Assembly (NCBI RefSeq): GCF_015751895.1
Contig: NZ_JADOTZ010000001.1
Span: 1,674,001 to 1,738,000 of the forward strand
Source: Zhihengliuella flava
GTDB taxonomy: Bacteria; Actinomycetota; Actinomycetes; Actinomycetales; Micrococcaceae
DNA length: 64,000 nt
Direction of reading: 5' to 3'
Shown here: in pieces, positions 36,030-47,586 of the stretch
How the letters are laid out: each line of letters opens with the position of its first letter
Numbering within the stretch: position 1 is the first letter of the stretch
Made by a program: the position numbers and the translations under genes
Notes under the pieces: generated by a model
The model's input: the letters and a program-made list of their open reading frames with translations, nothing else
What the model was told of the DNA's origin: nothing
The model's database searches: none

Positions 36030-36088
36030 GGTTTTCCTGTCTCTCGTGTCGCCGGGGGACCGCATCGACACTGATGCGCCGCGACTTG

Positions 36089-36103
36089 TCCCACTGGGTG
36101 GGA
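36089..36103. promoter_or_regulatory. Putative IclR operator 1 (leftward operon)
   Basis: TCCCACTGGGTGGGA, of the form TCCCA-N5-TGGGA, is 60 bp upstream of the dehydrogenase start. It recurs with one base changed in the rightward promoter. IclR-family proteins bind short dyads of this size, and one is encoded in the cluster. Confidence 0.65.
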
Positions 36104-36253
36104 TCTTTGATCTATTGAGTAGGAAGACGCTAGCAGCGTGTGATGCAGGTCGCAAGCACGCCGCCACGATGCGGAGTCTCCGAATCGAGAATTGAAGTCT
36201 GTTGCGTAGCTCACATCTGCCTGCTACCTTCTCTGCGCTGAATGATAAAGAGT

Positions 36254-36268
36254 TCCCACTGGATGGGA
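36254..36268. promoter_or_regulatory. Putative IclR operator 2 (rightward operon)
   Basis: TCCCACTGGATGGGA, the second TCCCA-N5-TGGGA dyad, ends 13 bp before the CoA-transferase start and would overlap its ribosome-binding or promoter region. Confidence 0.65.
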
Positions 36269-36281
36269 GATTGGAGGAGGG

Positions 36282-37496
36282 ATGTCGAAGCACAGTACGT
36301 CCGGTCTACCCCTCGAAGGAGTCCGCGTTCTTGAACTAGGAAACTTCATCGCCGCCCCGTTTGCCGGGCGCGTGTTCGCCGATTTCGGGGCAGAAGTCAT
36401 CAAGATTGAAAAGCCGGGGACGGGCGATGAGCTGCGCGATTGGCGCAAGGCGCGCGGCGGCACGTCAATGCTCTTTAGGACCATGGCACGGAATAAGAAG
36501 TCCGTGGTGTTGGACCTCCGAACGGAAGAAGGTCAAGAGGCCGTTCGGCAGTTGACCGCCGAGTGTGACGTGCTGATCGAGAACTTCCGTCCTGGCGTCC
36601 TCGAAGGGTGGGGGCTGGGGCCGGATGAGCTACAAGCCATCAATCCGGATCTCGTCTTTGTTCGGATTTCGGGGTATGGGCAAACGGGCCCGTACCGTGA
36701 CCGCGCAGGATTCGGAAGCTCGGCGGAAGCCTTCGGCGGGCTTCGCTACATCACCGGAGAGCCAGACCGGCCAGCGGCGCGGTCCGCGGCCAGCTTGGCT
36801 GATACGGTCGCGGGCCTCTACGGCGTCATCGGAGCCCTCATCATCATGCTGCAACGCAGCCGCGGAGGACAAAGCGATGCAGCTCCCCTCGTCGATGTGG
36901 CGCTGTACGAAGGTGTCTTTAGCCTCTTGGAATCCCTGGTCCCGGATTACGACGCCTACGGCATGGTGCGTCAGCGCACCGGGGGCCACCTCCCAGGCGT
37001 GGTGCCCACCGGGTCCTATCCCACCGGCGATGGCCTTGAAGTCGTGATTGGCGGCAATTCGGCCTCCGTCTTCAAACGGCTCATGCGCGCGGTCGGTCGT
37101 GAGGACTTGGCGGACGACGTTGCGCTGGAATCCACGGAGGCGCGCAGTGCGAGAGAAGAGGAGCTTAACGGCCTCATTTCAGCGTGGACTCAAGCACGTC
37201 CGCTCGGAGAGGCGCTGCACGCATTGAATGCGGCCGGCGTACCAGCTGGCCCGGTCTATGACGCGCCGTCGATTGCGGAGGACGAGCACTTTCTGGCGCG
37301 CGGAATGGTCCAAAAGCACCAAGTCGTCATCGAGGATGAGCCGGAGGACGTCCGTTTCCCCGGCGTCGTGCCTGTCCTGCCCGGCCGCGAGGGCATCGTG
37401 CGCTGGGTCGGACCGGACTTGGGAGCCCACACGGAGGAAGTGCTGTCTCGGTTGGCGGTTTCCGGCACCAATAGCTCGGCAGGTCGGTCCGCATGA
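36282..37496 (+). CDS. Class III CoA-transferase (CaiB/BaiF family)
   Basis: 404 residues, with GGAGGAGGG just upstream of the ATG. The family start LEGVRVLELGNFIAAPFAG is clear, and the catalytic aspartate that forms the acyl intermediate is in SLADTVAG. It would move CoA from a donor such as succinyl-CoA or acetyl-CoA to a carboxylic acid. It is first in the rightward operon and overlaps the lyase by ATGA, so its product is probably the substrate of that lyase. Confidence 0.92.
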   Translation: MSKHSTSGLPLEGVRVLELGNFIAAPFAGRVFADFGAEVIKIEKPGTGDELRDWRKARGGTSMLFRTMARNKKSVVLDLRTEEGQEAVRQLTAECDVLIENFRPGVLEGWGLGPDELQAINPDLVFVRISGYGQTGPYRDRAGFGSSAEAFGGLRYITGEPDRPAARSAASLADTVAGLYGVIGALIIMLQRSRGGQSDAAPLVDVALYEGVFSLLESLVPDYDAYGMVRQRTGGHLPGVVPTGSYPTGDGLEVVIGGNSASVFKRLMRAVGREDLADDVALESTEARSAREEELNGLISAWTQARPLGEALHALNAAGVPAGPVYDAPSIAEDEHFLARGMVQKHQVVIEDEPEDVRFPGVVPVLPGREGIVRWVGPDLGAHTEEVLSRLAVSGTNSSAGRSA

Positions 37497-38362
37497 ACAT
37501 TCACGTGACCGATGTTTTCCTACGCGATGGACTCCAAGATGAAGACGTCATCGTCTCCGTTGCTGACCGCGTGCACACGGGCGAGTTGCTCGCCGCCGCA
37601 GGAGTGGGGCGATTCGAGGTGGGGTCGCTGGTAAACCCCCAACGCGTGCCGCAGATGAGAGGCACCGAAGAGGTGCTGGCTCGATTGCAGCAGACGACGG
37701 CGTCGGAGCTCACGGTGCTGGCGTTGAATGCGCGCGGAGTACGCCGAGCTGCGGAGGCCGGCGCGACCGATGTCCAGATCGTCGCCTCGGCCAGCCAAGC
37801 TCACAGTGCAGCCAACGCTGGCCGCAGCACCGAAGTGGCCATGGAAGAACTGGCAGCCGAGGTGGCGCGTCATCCTGAGTTGAGGTTTCATGCGGGGATC
37901 TCCACTGCTTTTACCTGCCCCATCGAAGGCCCGATTGAGCCGGAGCGCGTCATCGGCTTGGTACGCGGGTTCTTGACCATGGGAGTGCACAGTATTGGCT
38001 TGGCGGACACGGTGGGAACCACCAACCCAGCCCAGATCGGCGCAAGCCTCGAGGCGGTGCAGGCTGCGGAGCCTGACGTGACGTATTCCTTGCACCTACA
38101 TAACGCGCACGGCCAGGCCCTACGCAGTGTCGACGTGGCGATCGCCGCGGGGGTGACGCGATTCGACGCCGCCCTCGCAGGGTTCGGCGGGTGCCCCTTC
38201 GCCCCCGGGGCCGCCGGAAATCTAGCCACGGAAGCACTCGTTCGTCATCTCCATGCTTCCGGGCATCAGACGGGGATCAATGAGGAACTCCTAGCCGAGG
38301 CGGCCGATCAAGCGCGAGCCATTGTTCGGATGTCTCCCCCTCATGCGACGCACGCGTCCTAG
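37493..38362 (+). CDS. HMG-CoA lyase-family enzyme
   Basis: 289 residues, DRE-TIM metallolyase. LRDGLQDE holds the first metal-binding Asp, HLHNAHG the HxH metal ligands and the loop FGGCPFAPGAAGN the catalytic cysteine of HMG-CoA lyase. It cleaves a 3-hydroxyacyl-CoA with a tertiary hydroxyl, giving acetyl-CoA or a relative plus a keto acid. With a CoA-transferase immediately upstream and a 2-hydroxycarboxylate transporter downstream, a substrate such as citramalyl-CoA or HMG-CoA is plausible. HMG-CoA lyases of leucine catabolism usually sit with liuABC genes, which are absent here. Confidence 0.87.
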   Translation: MNIHVTDVFLRDGLQDEDVIVSVADRVHTGELLAAAGVGRFEVGSLVNPQRVPQMRGTEEVLARLQQTTASELTVLALNARGVRRAAEAGATDVQIVASASQAHSAANAGRSTEVAMEELAAEVARHPELRFHAGISTAFTCPIEGPIEPERVIGLVRGFLTMGVHSIGLADTVGTTNPAQIGASLEAVQAAEPDVTYSLHLHNAHGQALRSVDVAIAAGVTRFDAALAGFGGCPFAPGAAGNLATEALVRHLHASGHQTGINEELLAEAADQARAIVRMSPPHATHAS

Positions 38363-38418
38363 AGCGGCCTTGCCGCGACGCACCTACGATTCAACAACGA
38401 GAAGAAAAGAGGACGACG

Positions 38419-39819
38419 ATGTCTTCATCACCAACCCACAAGACTGATGAGCTGGCTCAAGAGTCAGGTTCGGGAGTCTCACGACCAGTAACCGGCACTT
38501 CGGATGATCGACCAGGGGTGCACTTTCCCGCGGCCCTCGGTACGAAGATCAGCAGCGTGCCCGCTCCCATCTACCTTGTCCTGACGGCCGTTGTGCTGAT
38601 TGCCGCCGTGACGGGCAACCTACCGACTTCCATGGTGAGCGGATTTACGCTGACGATCCTGCTCGGGGGACTGTTCATCTGGCTGGGCAATCTGATTCCC
38701 AAGGTACGGGACTTTGGCCTTCCGACCATCCTGTGCACCTTCGGTCCGGCCACGCTGATCTACTTCGGGCTCATGCCGCAGCCTCTGATCGACGTCGCCA
38801 CGATTTTTGTTGCGGAGCAAGGCTTCCTCGACTTTTTCATCGTCGCGATCATTGCCGGTTCCCTCCTCGGCATGCCGCGGCAGCTCCTCATGAAGGCTGG
38901 TCCGCGATTCGCGGCGCCCCTGCTGGGCTGCATCGCCGTGACCTTCCTCGTGGTGGGGGCTCTTTCTGCGCTGTTCGGTCAAGGATTCATCGAGGGCATC
39001 CTCTTCGTCGCTGCACCGGCTATGGCGGGTGGATTGGGCCTGGGTGCGCTGCCCATGTCGGAGATGTATGCGGCACAGACCGGCACTGATTCCGGTGCGT
39101 TCATGGGCGATCTCATGTCCGTGGTGGTCATCGCCAACATCTTCTGCATTCTGATCGCTGGAATCTACAACGCTCTCAGCAAAGCGCGCCGGCAATTGTT
39201 CGTTGGTTTCAACGGCTACGGACAGCTGATGCGTGTTAAGGGCACCGCCGCCGAGCTGAGCCTGCCCGAGAAGCGGAAGGCCTCGTCATTCATCGCTTTG
39301 GGGCAGGGCCTACTGATCGCTGGTGGACTCTTCGTGCTCGGGGAACTGCTCGGTGCTTATCTCACCTTCATGCACCCCTATGCGTGGACGATCGTCGCCG
39401 CTGCTCTCGTCAAGATCTTTTCTCTGCTTCCGCAAGAACTGGAGAACTCCACGGCTGACTGGGGAGATATGGTCAACGCCGTCCTCGTGCCAGCGCTGTT
39501 GGTGGGTGTTTCGATCTCCTACATCAGCATTGAGGAGGTTCTCGCGTCGCTGACCAACCCCCTCTTTATCGTCCTTACGGCAGCAAGCGTGGTGTTGGCG
39601 ACGGTCTCTTCCGGCCTCATCGGTTGGCTCCTTAAGTTCAACTTCGTCGAGGTGTCGATAACCCCTGGTCTGGTGATGGCGGATACCGGCGGTAGTGGTG
39701 ACGTAGCCGTGCTCAGCGCTGCCGATCGTCTGCACTTGATGCCGTTTGCGGCCCTCTCCACCCGTCTCGGCGGTGCGGTGGTCCTCTTTGTCACGTCCTT
39801 CCTCGTTCAATTCCTTTGA
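38419..39819 (+). CDS. 2-hydroxycarboxylate transporter (2HCT/CitS family)
   Basis: 466 residues and about eleven membrane segments after a 45-residue polar N-terminus. Two GGxG re-entrant loops are present: MAGGLGLGALPMSEMYA and TGGSGDVAVLSAADRL, the hallmarks of the family that includes CitS, CitP and MleP. Such carriers import citrate, malate or lactate with Na+ or H+, or in exchange. It probably brings in the substrate of the cluster. The ATG at 38419 is preceded by AAGAGGACGACG. Confidence 0.9.
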   Translation: MSSSPTHKTDELAQESGSGVSRPVTGTSDDRPGVHFPAALGTKISSVPAPIYLVLTAVVLIAAVTGNLPTSMVSGFTLTILLGGLFIWLGNLIPKVRDFGLPTILCTFGPATLIYFGLMPQPLIDVATIFVAEQGFLDFFIVAIIAGSLLGMPRQLLMKAGPRFAAPLLGCIAVTFLVVGALSALFGQGFIEGILFVAAPAMAGGLGLGALPMSEMYAAQTGTDSGAFMGDLMSVVVIANIFCILIAGIYNALSKARRQLFVGFNGYGQLMRVKGTAAELSLPEKRKASSFIALGQGLLIAGGLFVLGELLGAYLTFMHPYAWTIVAAALVKIFSLLPQELENSTADWGDMVNAVLVPALLVGVSISYISIEEVLASLTNPLFIVLTAASVVLATVSSGLIGWLLKFNFVEVSITPGLVMADTGGSGDVAVLSAADRLHLMPFAALSTRLGGAVVLFVTSFLVQFL

Positions 39820-39880
39820 ATCGCGCGAGCGCAGGCTTGACGAGGCACGATGTAAGTCGGGCACGTTCTATCGTGGAACT

Positions 39881-40528
39881 ATGACCACTGACAACGGGAC
39901 CGCCTCAAACCGCACCCTAGAGCGCGCAGCGGCCATCCTTGATGCTGTCGGCTCGTCGGCGATATCGGCTAGCGAGGTGGCCCGCAGAACGGGGCTATCC
40001 GTCTCGACGGCCCACCGACTCGGTCTTCAGATGGTTGAGTATGGGTTTCTTCAGCGAACGACTGAGGGGGCTTTTCGCCTCGGCCATCGGTTAGTCCGGT
40101 CCACGTTGGAGAAGGCGGCTGCTCCTATCTTGGAGCGCTTGCGTGACGAGACCGGAGAAACGGCACAACTCTGGGTTCGGCGTGGGACGGAGCGTATCTG
40201 CATCGTCAATTTTGAGAGTCGACACGAACTGCGCGCCACGAATCCATCCGGTTCTCGATTGCCGCTGCCCGCCGGTTCCGCGGGGCGGCTCTTAGCCGGT
40301 ACGGATGATGCGTTGGAGGAGATCGAACGCTCGGGCTGGGTTGAATCCGTCGGCTCGAGGACGCCCGGCTTGGGCTCGGTCAGCGTCGGCGTTTACGCCG
40401 CCGATCAGTTGGTCGGCGCCATCTGTCTTGCGATGCCATTAGCCCGAACGGCGCAGTCTCCTGGGCGGGATTATGGCCGTCACGTGGTGTCCGCAGCTGA
40501 GCAGCTTGAGGGTGAGCTGGTGAGCTGA
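39881..40528 (+). CDS. IclR-family regulator
   Basis: 215 residues from the ATG at 39881; the 45-codon extension upstream reads through the transporter's 3' end. Winged helix: ILDAVGSSAISASEVARRTGLS then STAHRLGLQMVEYG. The C-terminal ligand domain has LPLPAGSAGRLLA, as in other members, but is somewhat shorter than the usual 250 residues overall. It is the last gene of the cluster and the natural candidate for binding the two TCCCA-N5-TGGGA dyads, with a pathway acid as ligand. Confidence 0.9.
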   Translation: MTTDNGTASNRTLERAAAILDAVGSSAISASEVARRTGLSVSTAHRLGLQMVEYGFLQRTTEGAFRLGHRLVRSTLEKAAAPILERLRDETGETAQLWVRRGTERICIVNFESRHELRATNPSGSRLPLPAGSAGRLLAGTDDALEEIERSGWVESVGSRTPGLGSVSVGVYAADQLVGAICLAMPLARTAQSPGRDYGRHVVSAAEQLEGELVS

Positions 40529-40550
40529 GCCCTCTAAGGTCGGCGTTCAC

Positions 40551-40639
40551 TTGGCCCCGTTCTCGGCGGCCGCGGACCCGGAATCCGTGGCCTCACGGTG
40601 CTGAAACAGCCGCAGAACGGGGCAGTATGACGCGGCTCC
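40551..40639 (+). repeat. Palindromic repeat element, right copy
   Basis: Near-identical to 32143-32231, same orientation. The 70-bp core is 40554-40623, again bounded by GCCCCGTTCT and AGAACGGGGC. It begins 22 bp after the IclR stop. Mismatches to the left copy are scattered, and one falls outside the core. It may serve as a terminator for the IclR gene, but the conservation of unpaired bases suggests more than that. Confidence 0.85.
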
Positions 40640-40738
40640 CACGTGTGACCCTCCACGCGAAGCCTGCCGGAGCGGCCGCACCGCCGCTAAGGTGACAGGG
40701 GGCGCCGAGCCGGGCGCCGGGAGCACAAGGAGATGAAC

Positions 40739-41161
40739 ATGGCTGCCAATGGGGACATCACGTTCCATACCCGCAAGTGGGTCCGCCCGGAGGACCTCAA
40801 CGCCAACGGGACGCTCTTCGGCGGGTCCCTGCTGCGCTGGATCGATGAGGAAGCAGCGATCTACGCCATCATTCAGCTGGGTAACGGGCACGCGGTGACC
40901 AAGTACATGTCGGAAATCAACTTTGTCAGCTCCGCCAAACAGGGGGATCTGATCGAGATGGGCCTGACCGCCACGCACTTCGGCCGGACGTCCCTGACCA
41001 TGCGCGCCGAGGTGCGCAACATGTTCACCCGCCAGTCCATCCTGACGATCGAGAAGCTGGTGTTCGTCAACCTCGGTGAGGACGGCCAGCCAGCGCCGCA
41101 CGGCTATACGGATATCACGTATACGCGAGACCGGGTTCCGCGGCAGCACTTGAGCACGTAA
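40739..41161 (+). CDS. Acyl-CoA thioesterase (hotdog fold)
   Basis: 140 residues from ATG 40739, six bases after AAGGAG; ATG 40733 lies directly on the ribosome site and was rejected. The signature NANGTLFGGSLLRWIDEEAAI is the YciA-type hotdog active-site region with its catalytic Asp. It hydrolyses acyl-CoAs. It lies just outside the right repeat and is followed by a hairpin, so it is probably not part of the catabolic cluster. Confidence 0.9.
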   Translation: MAANGDITFHTRKWVRPEDLNANGTLFGGSLLRWIDEEAAIYAIIQLGNGHAVTKYMSEINFVSSAKQGDLIEMGLTATHFGRTSLTMRAEVRNMFTRQSILTIEKLVFVNLGEDGQPAPHGYTDITYTRDRVPRQHLST

Positions 41162-41185
41162 GCGCGGTCACCACAGGTCACGCAG

Positions 41186-41226
41186 CAGAGGCCCCCGCCA
41201 CCCAGACTGGGTGACGGGGGCCTCTG
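41186..41226. terminator. Bidirectional hairpin terminator
   Basis: CAGAGGCCCCCG and CGGGGGCCTCTG arms, extended by a further seven pairs with one mismatch, lie between the convergent thioesterase and efflux genes. Confidence 0.75.
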
Positions 41227-41239
41227 GCGTTGAGCTCGG

Positions 41240-43595
<2,356 letters not shown>

Positions 43596-43597
43596 GC

Positions 43598-43613
43598 AGT
43601 GCATTTTTGCACT
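43598..43613. promoter_or_regulatory. Putative TetR operator
   Basis: AGTGCA-N4-TGCACT immediately upstream of the TetR start; further half-sites lie at 43581-43586 and 43626-43631. Confidence 0.65.
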
Positions 43614-43725
43614 GAAATGGGTGAGGTGCAATTTAAGTGGTACCGTTCACGCCGAACGCCCGGCGGGCTCCCCGGCTACGCCCAGAGGGAACTTTTGGCG
43701 CTCGCCGTGCGTCAAACACTAGGTG

Positions 43726-43751
43726 AGTGCAAAGCTAGAGGGTGTTGCACT
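43726..43751. promoter_or_regulatory. Second AGTGCAA...TTGCACT inverted repeat upstream of ftsH
   Basis: AGTGCAA-N12-TTGCACT uses the same arms as the TetR operator but a wider spacing, about 100 bp before ftsH. It could be a second repressor site or an unrelated hairpin. Confidence 0.4.
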
Positions 43752-43850
43752 GTCGCCGGCGCCACGCGCCGCGCTGCGAGTTGATCCGTGACCGGCCGTG
43801 AGCCGGGCGCGCGAAGTCCGATCAGGAGGGACGGGGACGGGACCCCGAAC

Positions 43851-45914
43851 ATGAACGTCAAGAAGATCTTTAACAGCTGGGTCATCTGGGTGCTCATCGG
43901 CGCTGCCGCGCTGATCATCTTCCTGCCCACGCTGACCGGGGGGAGCGCCTCCCAGGTCAACACGAGTGTCGGGTTGGAGCTGCTGGAGGAGGACAAGGCC
44001 GTCGAGGCCAAGATCTTCGACGGCGAGCAGCGCGTGGACCTGACGCTGGCCAATAACTTTGAGCACGAAGGCGAAGACCTCGGTAAAAACGTCTCCTTCT
44101 ACTATTCGACGGCGCGCGCCGAAGACGTCATCGACGCCATGAATCAGGCGGACCTCGACGACTTCACGGACCAGCCCGTGCAGAACAACTGGTTCGTCTC
44201 GATGCTGGGATTCCTGATCCCGTTCATCCTCATCGCCCTCCTGTTCTGGTTCCTCATGTCCCGCGCGTCCGGCGGCGGTGGCAAGGTCATGCAGTTCGGC
44301 AAGTCCAAGGCCAAGCAGATCAACAAGGAAACTTCCGAGGTCCGCTTCGCCGACGTCGCTGGCGCTGACGAGGCCGTGGAAGAACTCCACGAGATCAAGG
44401 AGTTCCTGCAAGATCCCGCGAAGTTCCAGGCCGTCGGAGCGAAGATCCCCAAGGGCGTTCTGCTCTATGGCCCTCCCGGAACCGGTAAGACCCTCCTGGC
44501 CAAGGCGGTCGCCGGCGAGGCCGGAGTCCCGTTCTTCTCCGTCTCCGGCTCGGACTTCGTCGAGATGTTCGTCGGTGTCGGCGCTTCCCGTGTGCGCGAC
44601 ATGTTCGAGCAGGCCAAGAACAACTCGCCGGCCATCATCTTCGTCGATGAGATCGACGCCGTGGGCCGGCACCGCGGTGCCGGCGTGGGCGGCGGCAATG
44701 ACGAGCGCGAGCAGACGCTGAACCAGCTCCTCGTGGAGATGGATGGCTTCGATGTGAACACCAACGTCATCCTCATCGCCGCGACCAACCGCCCGGACGT
44801 GCTGGACCCGGCGCTGCTGCGCCCGGGCCGCTTCGACCGCCAGGTCCCGGTGGAGGCCCCCGATCTGGCGGGACGCCACCAGATCCTGAAGGTCCACGCC
44901 CGCGGCAAGCCGATGGTGGAAGACATTGACCTGCATGCCGTGGCCAAGAAGACCCCGGGCTACACGGGTGCGGACCTCGCGAACGTCCTGAACGAGGCCG
45001 CCCTGCTGACGGCCCGCTCCAACGCGCAGCTGATCGATGATCGCGCCCTCGACGAGGCGATCGACCGCGTCATGGCTGGCCCGCAGAAGCGCACCCGGCT
45101 GATGAAGGAGCACGAGCGCAAGGTCACCGCCTACCACGAGGGCGGTCACGCGCTCGTCGCGGCGGCACTGAACCACTCCGCGCCCGTCACGAAGATCACC
45201 ATTCTGCCGCGTGGCCGGGCCCTCGGCTACACCATGGTGGTCCCGGAAGAGGACAAGTACTCCATCACCCGCAACGAGCTGCTGGATCAGCTTGCCTACG
45301 CGATGGGCGGCCGCGTCGCCGAGGAGATCATCTTCCATGATCCGTCGACGGGCGCGTCCAACGACATTGAGAAGGCCACGGGCACGGCCCGCAAGATGGT
45401 CACCCAGTACGGCATGAGCAGCCGCGTGGGCACCGTGAAGCTCGGCTCCGGCGGGGGCGAGCCGTTCCTCGGCCGCGACGGCGGGCAGGGCCGGGACTAC
45501 TCGGAGGACATGGCCCACGTCGTCGACGAGGAGGTCCGCGCGCTGCTGGACGCCGCGCATGAGGAGGCCTACCGGATCCTCAGCACCAACCGCGAGGTGC
45601 TGGACCGCCTGGCGGTCGAGCTGCTGGAGCGGGAGACGCTGAACCAGCGGGAAATCGCGGAGATCTTCCACGACCTCACCAAGCTAGATCGCCGCGAGAT
45701 CTGGCTGCTCAACGATGACCGCCCGGTCGGCGAGTTCGGGCCCGTTATGTCCCGCAAGGAGCTCCGCGAGGCCGCCGAGAAGGGCACCGAGGGTCGCGAA
45801 GACGAGCCGCACTCCGGCGGCGGCGTCACGGACATCCCGGGCGTCAATGACCCGGTGGATAACAATCCACCGCGGCCTGGAACCAGTTCCACGCAGGACG
45901 ACGGCGGCCAGTAG
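43851..45914 (+). CDS. ftsH: ATP-dependent membrane zinc metalloprotease FtsH
   Basis: 687 residues from ATG 43851, which gives the normal N-terminus ([20 protein letters not shown]) with the first membrane helix; the longer GTG frame lacks a ribosome site. A second helix lies at about residue 120. Walker A GPPGTGKT is near residue 206, Walker B is [11 protein letters not shown], and the zinc motif [10 protein letters not shown] is near residue 429. It degrades misfolded or regulatory membrane proteins from the cytoplasmic side. The C-terminus is a disordered Pro/Gly/Asp-rich tail. It heads the folate cluster. Confidence 0.96.
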   Translation: MNVKKIFNSWVIWVLIGAAALIIFLPTLTGGSASQVNTSVGLELLEEDKAVEAKIFDGEQRVDLTLANNFEHEGEDLGKNVSFYYSTARAEDVIDAMNQADLDDFTDQPVQNNWFVSMLGFLIPFILIALLFWFLMSRASGGGGKVMQFGKSKAKQINKETSEVRFADVAGADEAVEELHEIKEFLQDPAKFQAVGAKIPKGVLLYGPPGTGKTLLAKAVAGEAGVPFFSVSGSDFVEMFVGVGASRVRDMFEQAKNNSPAIIFVDEIDAVGRHRGAGVGGGNDEREQTLNQLLVEMDGFDVNTNVILIAATNRPDVLDPALLRPGRFDRQVPVEAPDLAGRHQILKVHARGKPMVEDIDLHAVAKKTPGYTGADLANVLNEAALLTARSNAQLIDDRALDEAIDRVMAGPQKRTRLMKEHERKVTAYHEGGHALVAAALNHSAPVTKITILPRGRALGYTMVVPEEDKYSITRNELLDQLAYAMGGRVAEEIIFHDPSTGASNDIEKATGTARKMVTQYGMSSRVGTVKLGSGGGEPFLGRDGGQGRDYSEDMAHVVDEEVRALLDAAHEEAYRILSTNREVLDRLAVELLERETLNQREIAEIFHDLTKLDRREIWLLNDDRPVGEFGPVMSRKELREAAEKGTEGREDEPHSGGGVTDIPGVNDPVDNNPPRPGTSSTQDDGGQ

Positions 45915-45956
45915 CGGCCGGCGTCGTACCCCCTGTCACCGCGGGCAGCGGTGTGA

Positions 45957-45991
45957 GCGAGCGGCTCGCCGGATGACGGCGAGCCGCTCGC
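45957..45991 (+). terminator. Hairpin terminator of ftsH
   Basis: GCGAGCGGCTCGCCG and its exact complement with a 5-nt loop, 42 bp after the ftsH stop and 40 bp before the folE start. It separates ftsH from the folate operon transcriptionally. Confidence 0.75.
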
Positions 45992-46031
45992 CGCGTATCC
46001 AGTGCGAGGCGGGTTCGTTAGGATCGAGGGT

Positions 46032-46634
46032 GTGACTGACGACGTGGAACAGAATCAGGCCGCGGTGGCCGCAGTGGACCAGCCGCGCATCCAGGCCGCC
46101 GTGCGGGAAATCCTCGAGGCGATCGGCGAGGACCCGGACCGGGATGGGCTGCAGGACACGCCGGCGCGCGTCGCGAAGGCCTACGCTGAGTTCTTCTCCG
46201 GCCTGCACCAGGATCCGGAGGACATTCTCGGGACAACGTTTGACATCGACCACAACGAGCTGGTGTTGGTCAAGGACATCCCGTTTTACTCGACCTGCGA
46301 GCATCACCTGGTGCCCTTCCACGGCGCGGCCCACGTGGGCTACATCCCCGGCGATCACGGCCACGTGACCGGACTGAGCAAGCTGGCCCGGCTCGTGGAG
46401 CTGTACGCCCGCCGGCCGCAGGTGCAGGAACGGCTCACCACGCAAATTGCCGAGGCGCTCGTGAAGCACCTCGAGCCACACGGTGTGATCGTCGTGATCG
46501 AGTGCGAGCACATGTGCATGTCCATGCGCGGCGTGCAAAAGCCGGGCGCCCGCACCGTGACGTCGGCCGTGCGCGGCCAGCTGCGTGAAACGGCCACGCG
46601 GGCCGAGGCCATGAGCCTCATTCTGGGAAAGTAA
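46032..46634 (+). CDS. folE: GTP cyclohydrolase I
   Basis: 200 residues from the GTG at 46032, the start favoured by a TAGGAT -10 ending 7 bases before it. Zinc and catalytic residues are in [10 protein letters not shown] and [11 protein letters not shown]. It converts GTP to dihydroneopterin triphosphate, the first step of folate synthesis. FolP follows after 21 bp. Confidence 0.96.
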   Translation: MTDDVEQNQAAVAAVDQPRIQAAVREILEAIGEDPDRDGLQDTPARVAKAYAEFFSGLHQDPEDILGTTFDIDHNELVLVKDIPFYSTCEHHLVPFHGAAHVGYIPGDHGHVTGLSKLARLVELYARRPQVQERLTTQIAEALVKHLEPHGVIVVIECEHMCMSMRGVQKPGARTVTSAVRGQLRETATRAEAMSLILGK

Positions 46635-46655
46635 CCACCTAACGGTAGGAGCATC

Positions 46656-47585
46656 ATGAACCTCGCAGCCGCCCCGGGAACCGGGCCCGCCACCAGCCCA
46701 CTACCCGTTGTGAAGCGATCACGGGTTAAGACCTTTGCCGACCTGCCCACAGGACGCACGCTGGTGATGGGTGTCCTCAACGTCACCGAGGATTCGTTTA
46801 GCGACGGCGGGCAGTTCTTGGACACGGAGGACGCGATCAAGCACGGGCTGCGCCTGATGTACTCCGGTGCGGACATCATTGACGTCGGCGGGGAGTCCAC
46901 GCGTCCCGGAGCGGCGTTCATCGACCCCGAGCTGGAACAACAGCGCGTCCTGCCCGTGGTGGAGGCCCTCGTCAAGGCTGGCGCCGTCGTCTCCGTTGAC
47001 ACCATGCACGTGAGCACGGCCCGCGCCGCCGTCGCGGCCGGTGCGCACCTCATCAATGACGTCTCCGGGCTGACCCACGAGGCGGACATGCCCGCGCTCG
47101 TCGCGGAGCTGGGCGTGCCGTACGTGCTGATGCACCGCCGCGGAGACCAGCAAAACATGAACGATTACGCGCAGTATGAGGACGTGGTGGCTGAGGTTCT
47201 CTCCGAGCTGGAGGCGCTGCGCACCACGTTCCTCGACGCCGGCGTCCGGCCGGAGCAGCTCATCATCGATCCGGGACTAGGCTTCGCCAAGGAGGCCCCG
47301 CACAACTGGACGCTCCTGCACCGGCTCGCCGAGTTCAAGGCGCTGGGGCACCCGGTCCTCATCGGCACCTCCCGGAAGCGCTTCTTGGGCTCGCTCCTCT
47401 CCAGCGGTGGCCAGCCGGCCGCCGCCCAGGACCGCGACGCCGCCACGGCCGCCACCAGCGCGCTGGCCGCCGCCGCTGGCGTCTGGGCGGTGCGGGTGCA
47501 CGACGTCGCCTCGAGCCACGACGCCGTCAAGGTCGCCACCGCGTGGGGTCATGGCGGTGCCGGCGAACTGCGGCAGGGCGAGTAA
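46656..47585 (+). CDS. folP: Dihydropteroate synthase
   Basis: 309 residues with an N-terminal extension of about 35 residues before the conserved VMGVLNVTEDSFSDGG. DVGGESTRPGA and IGTSRKRFLG are the pterin and phosphate-binding motifs. It joins pABA to the pterin and is the sulfonamide target. FolB begins two bases after its stop. Confidence 0.96.
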   Translation: MNLAAAPGTGPATSPLPVVKRSRVKTFADLPTGRTLVMGVLNVTEDSFSDGGQFLDTEDAIKHGLRLMYSGADIIDVGGESTRPGAAFIDPELEQQRVLPVVEALVKAGAVVSVDTMHVSTARAAVAAGAHLINDVSGLTHEADMPALVAELGVPYVLMHRRGDQQNMNDYAQYEDVVAEVLSELEALRTTFLDAGVRPEQLIIDPGLGFAKEAPHNWTLLHRLAEFKALGHPVLIGTSRKRFLGSLLSSGGQPAAAQDRDAATAATSALAAAAGVWAVRVHDVASSHDAVKVATAWGHGGAGELRQGE

Positions 47586-47586
47586 C

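Noticed and set aside
32143-40639. tRNA or integrase-based attachment sites for the catabolic cluster
   Set aside because: No tRNA gene or integrase adjoins either repeat; the repeats resemble a dispersed palindromic element rather than classic att sites.
43719-45671. 650-codon open frame on the minus strand across ftsH
   Set aside because: Antisense shadow of ftsH caused by high GC; no family features.
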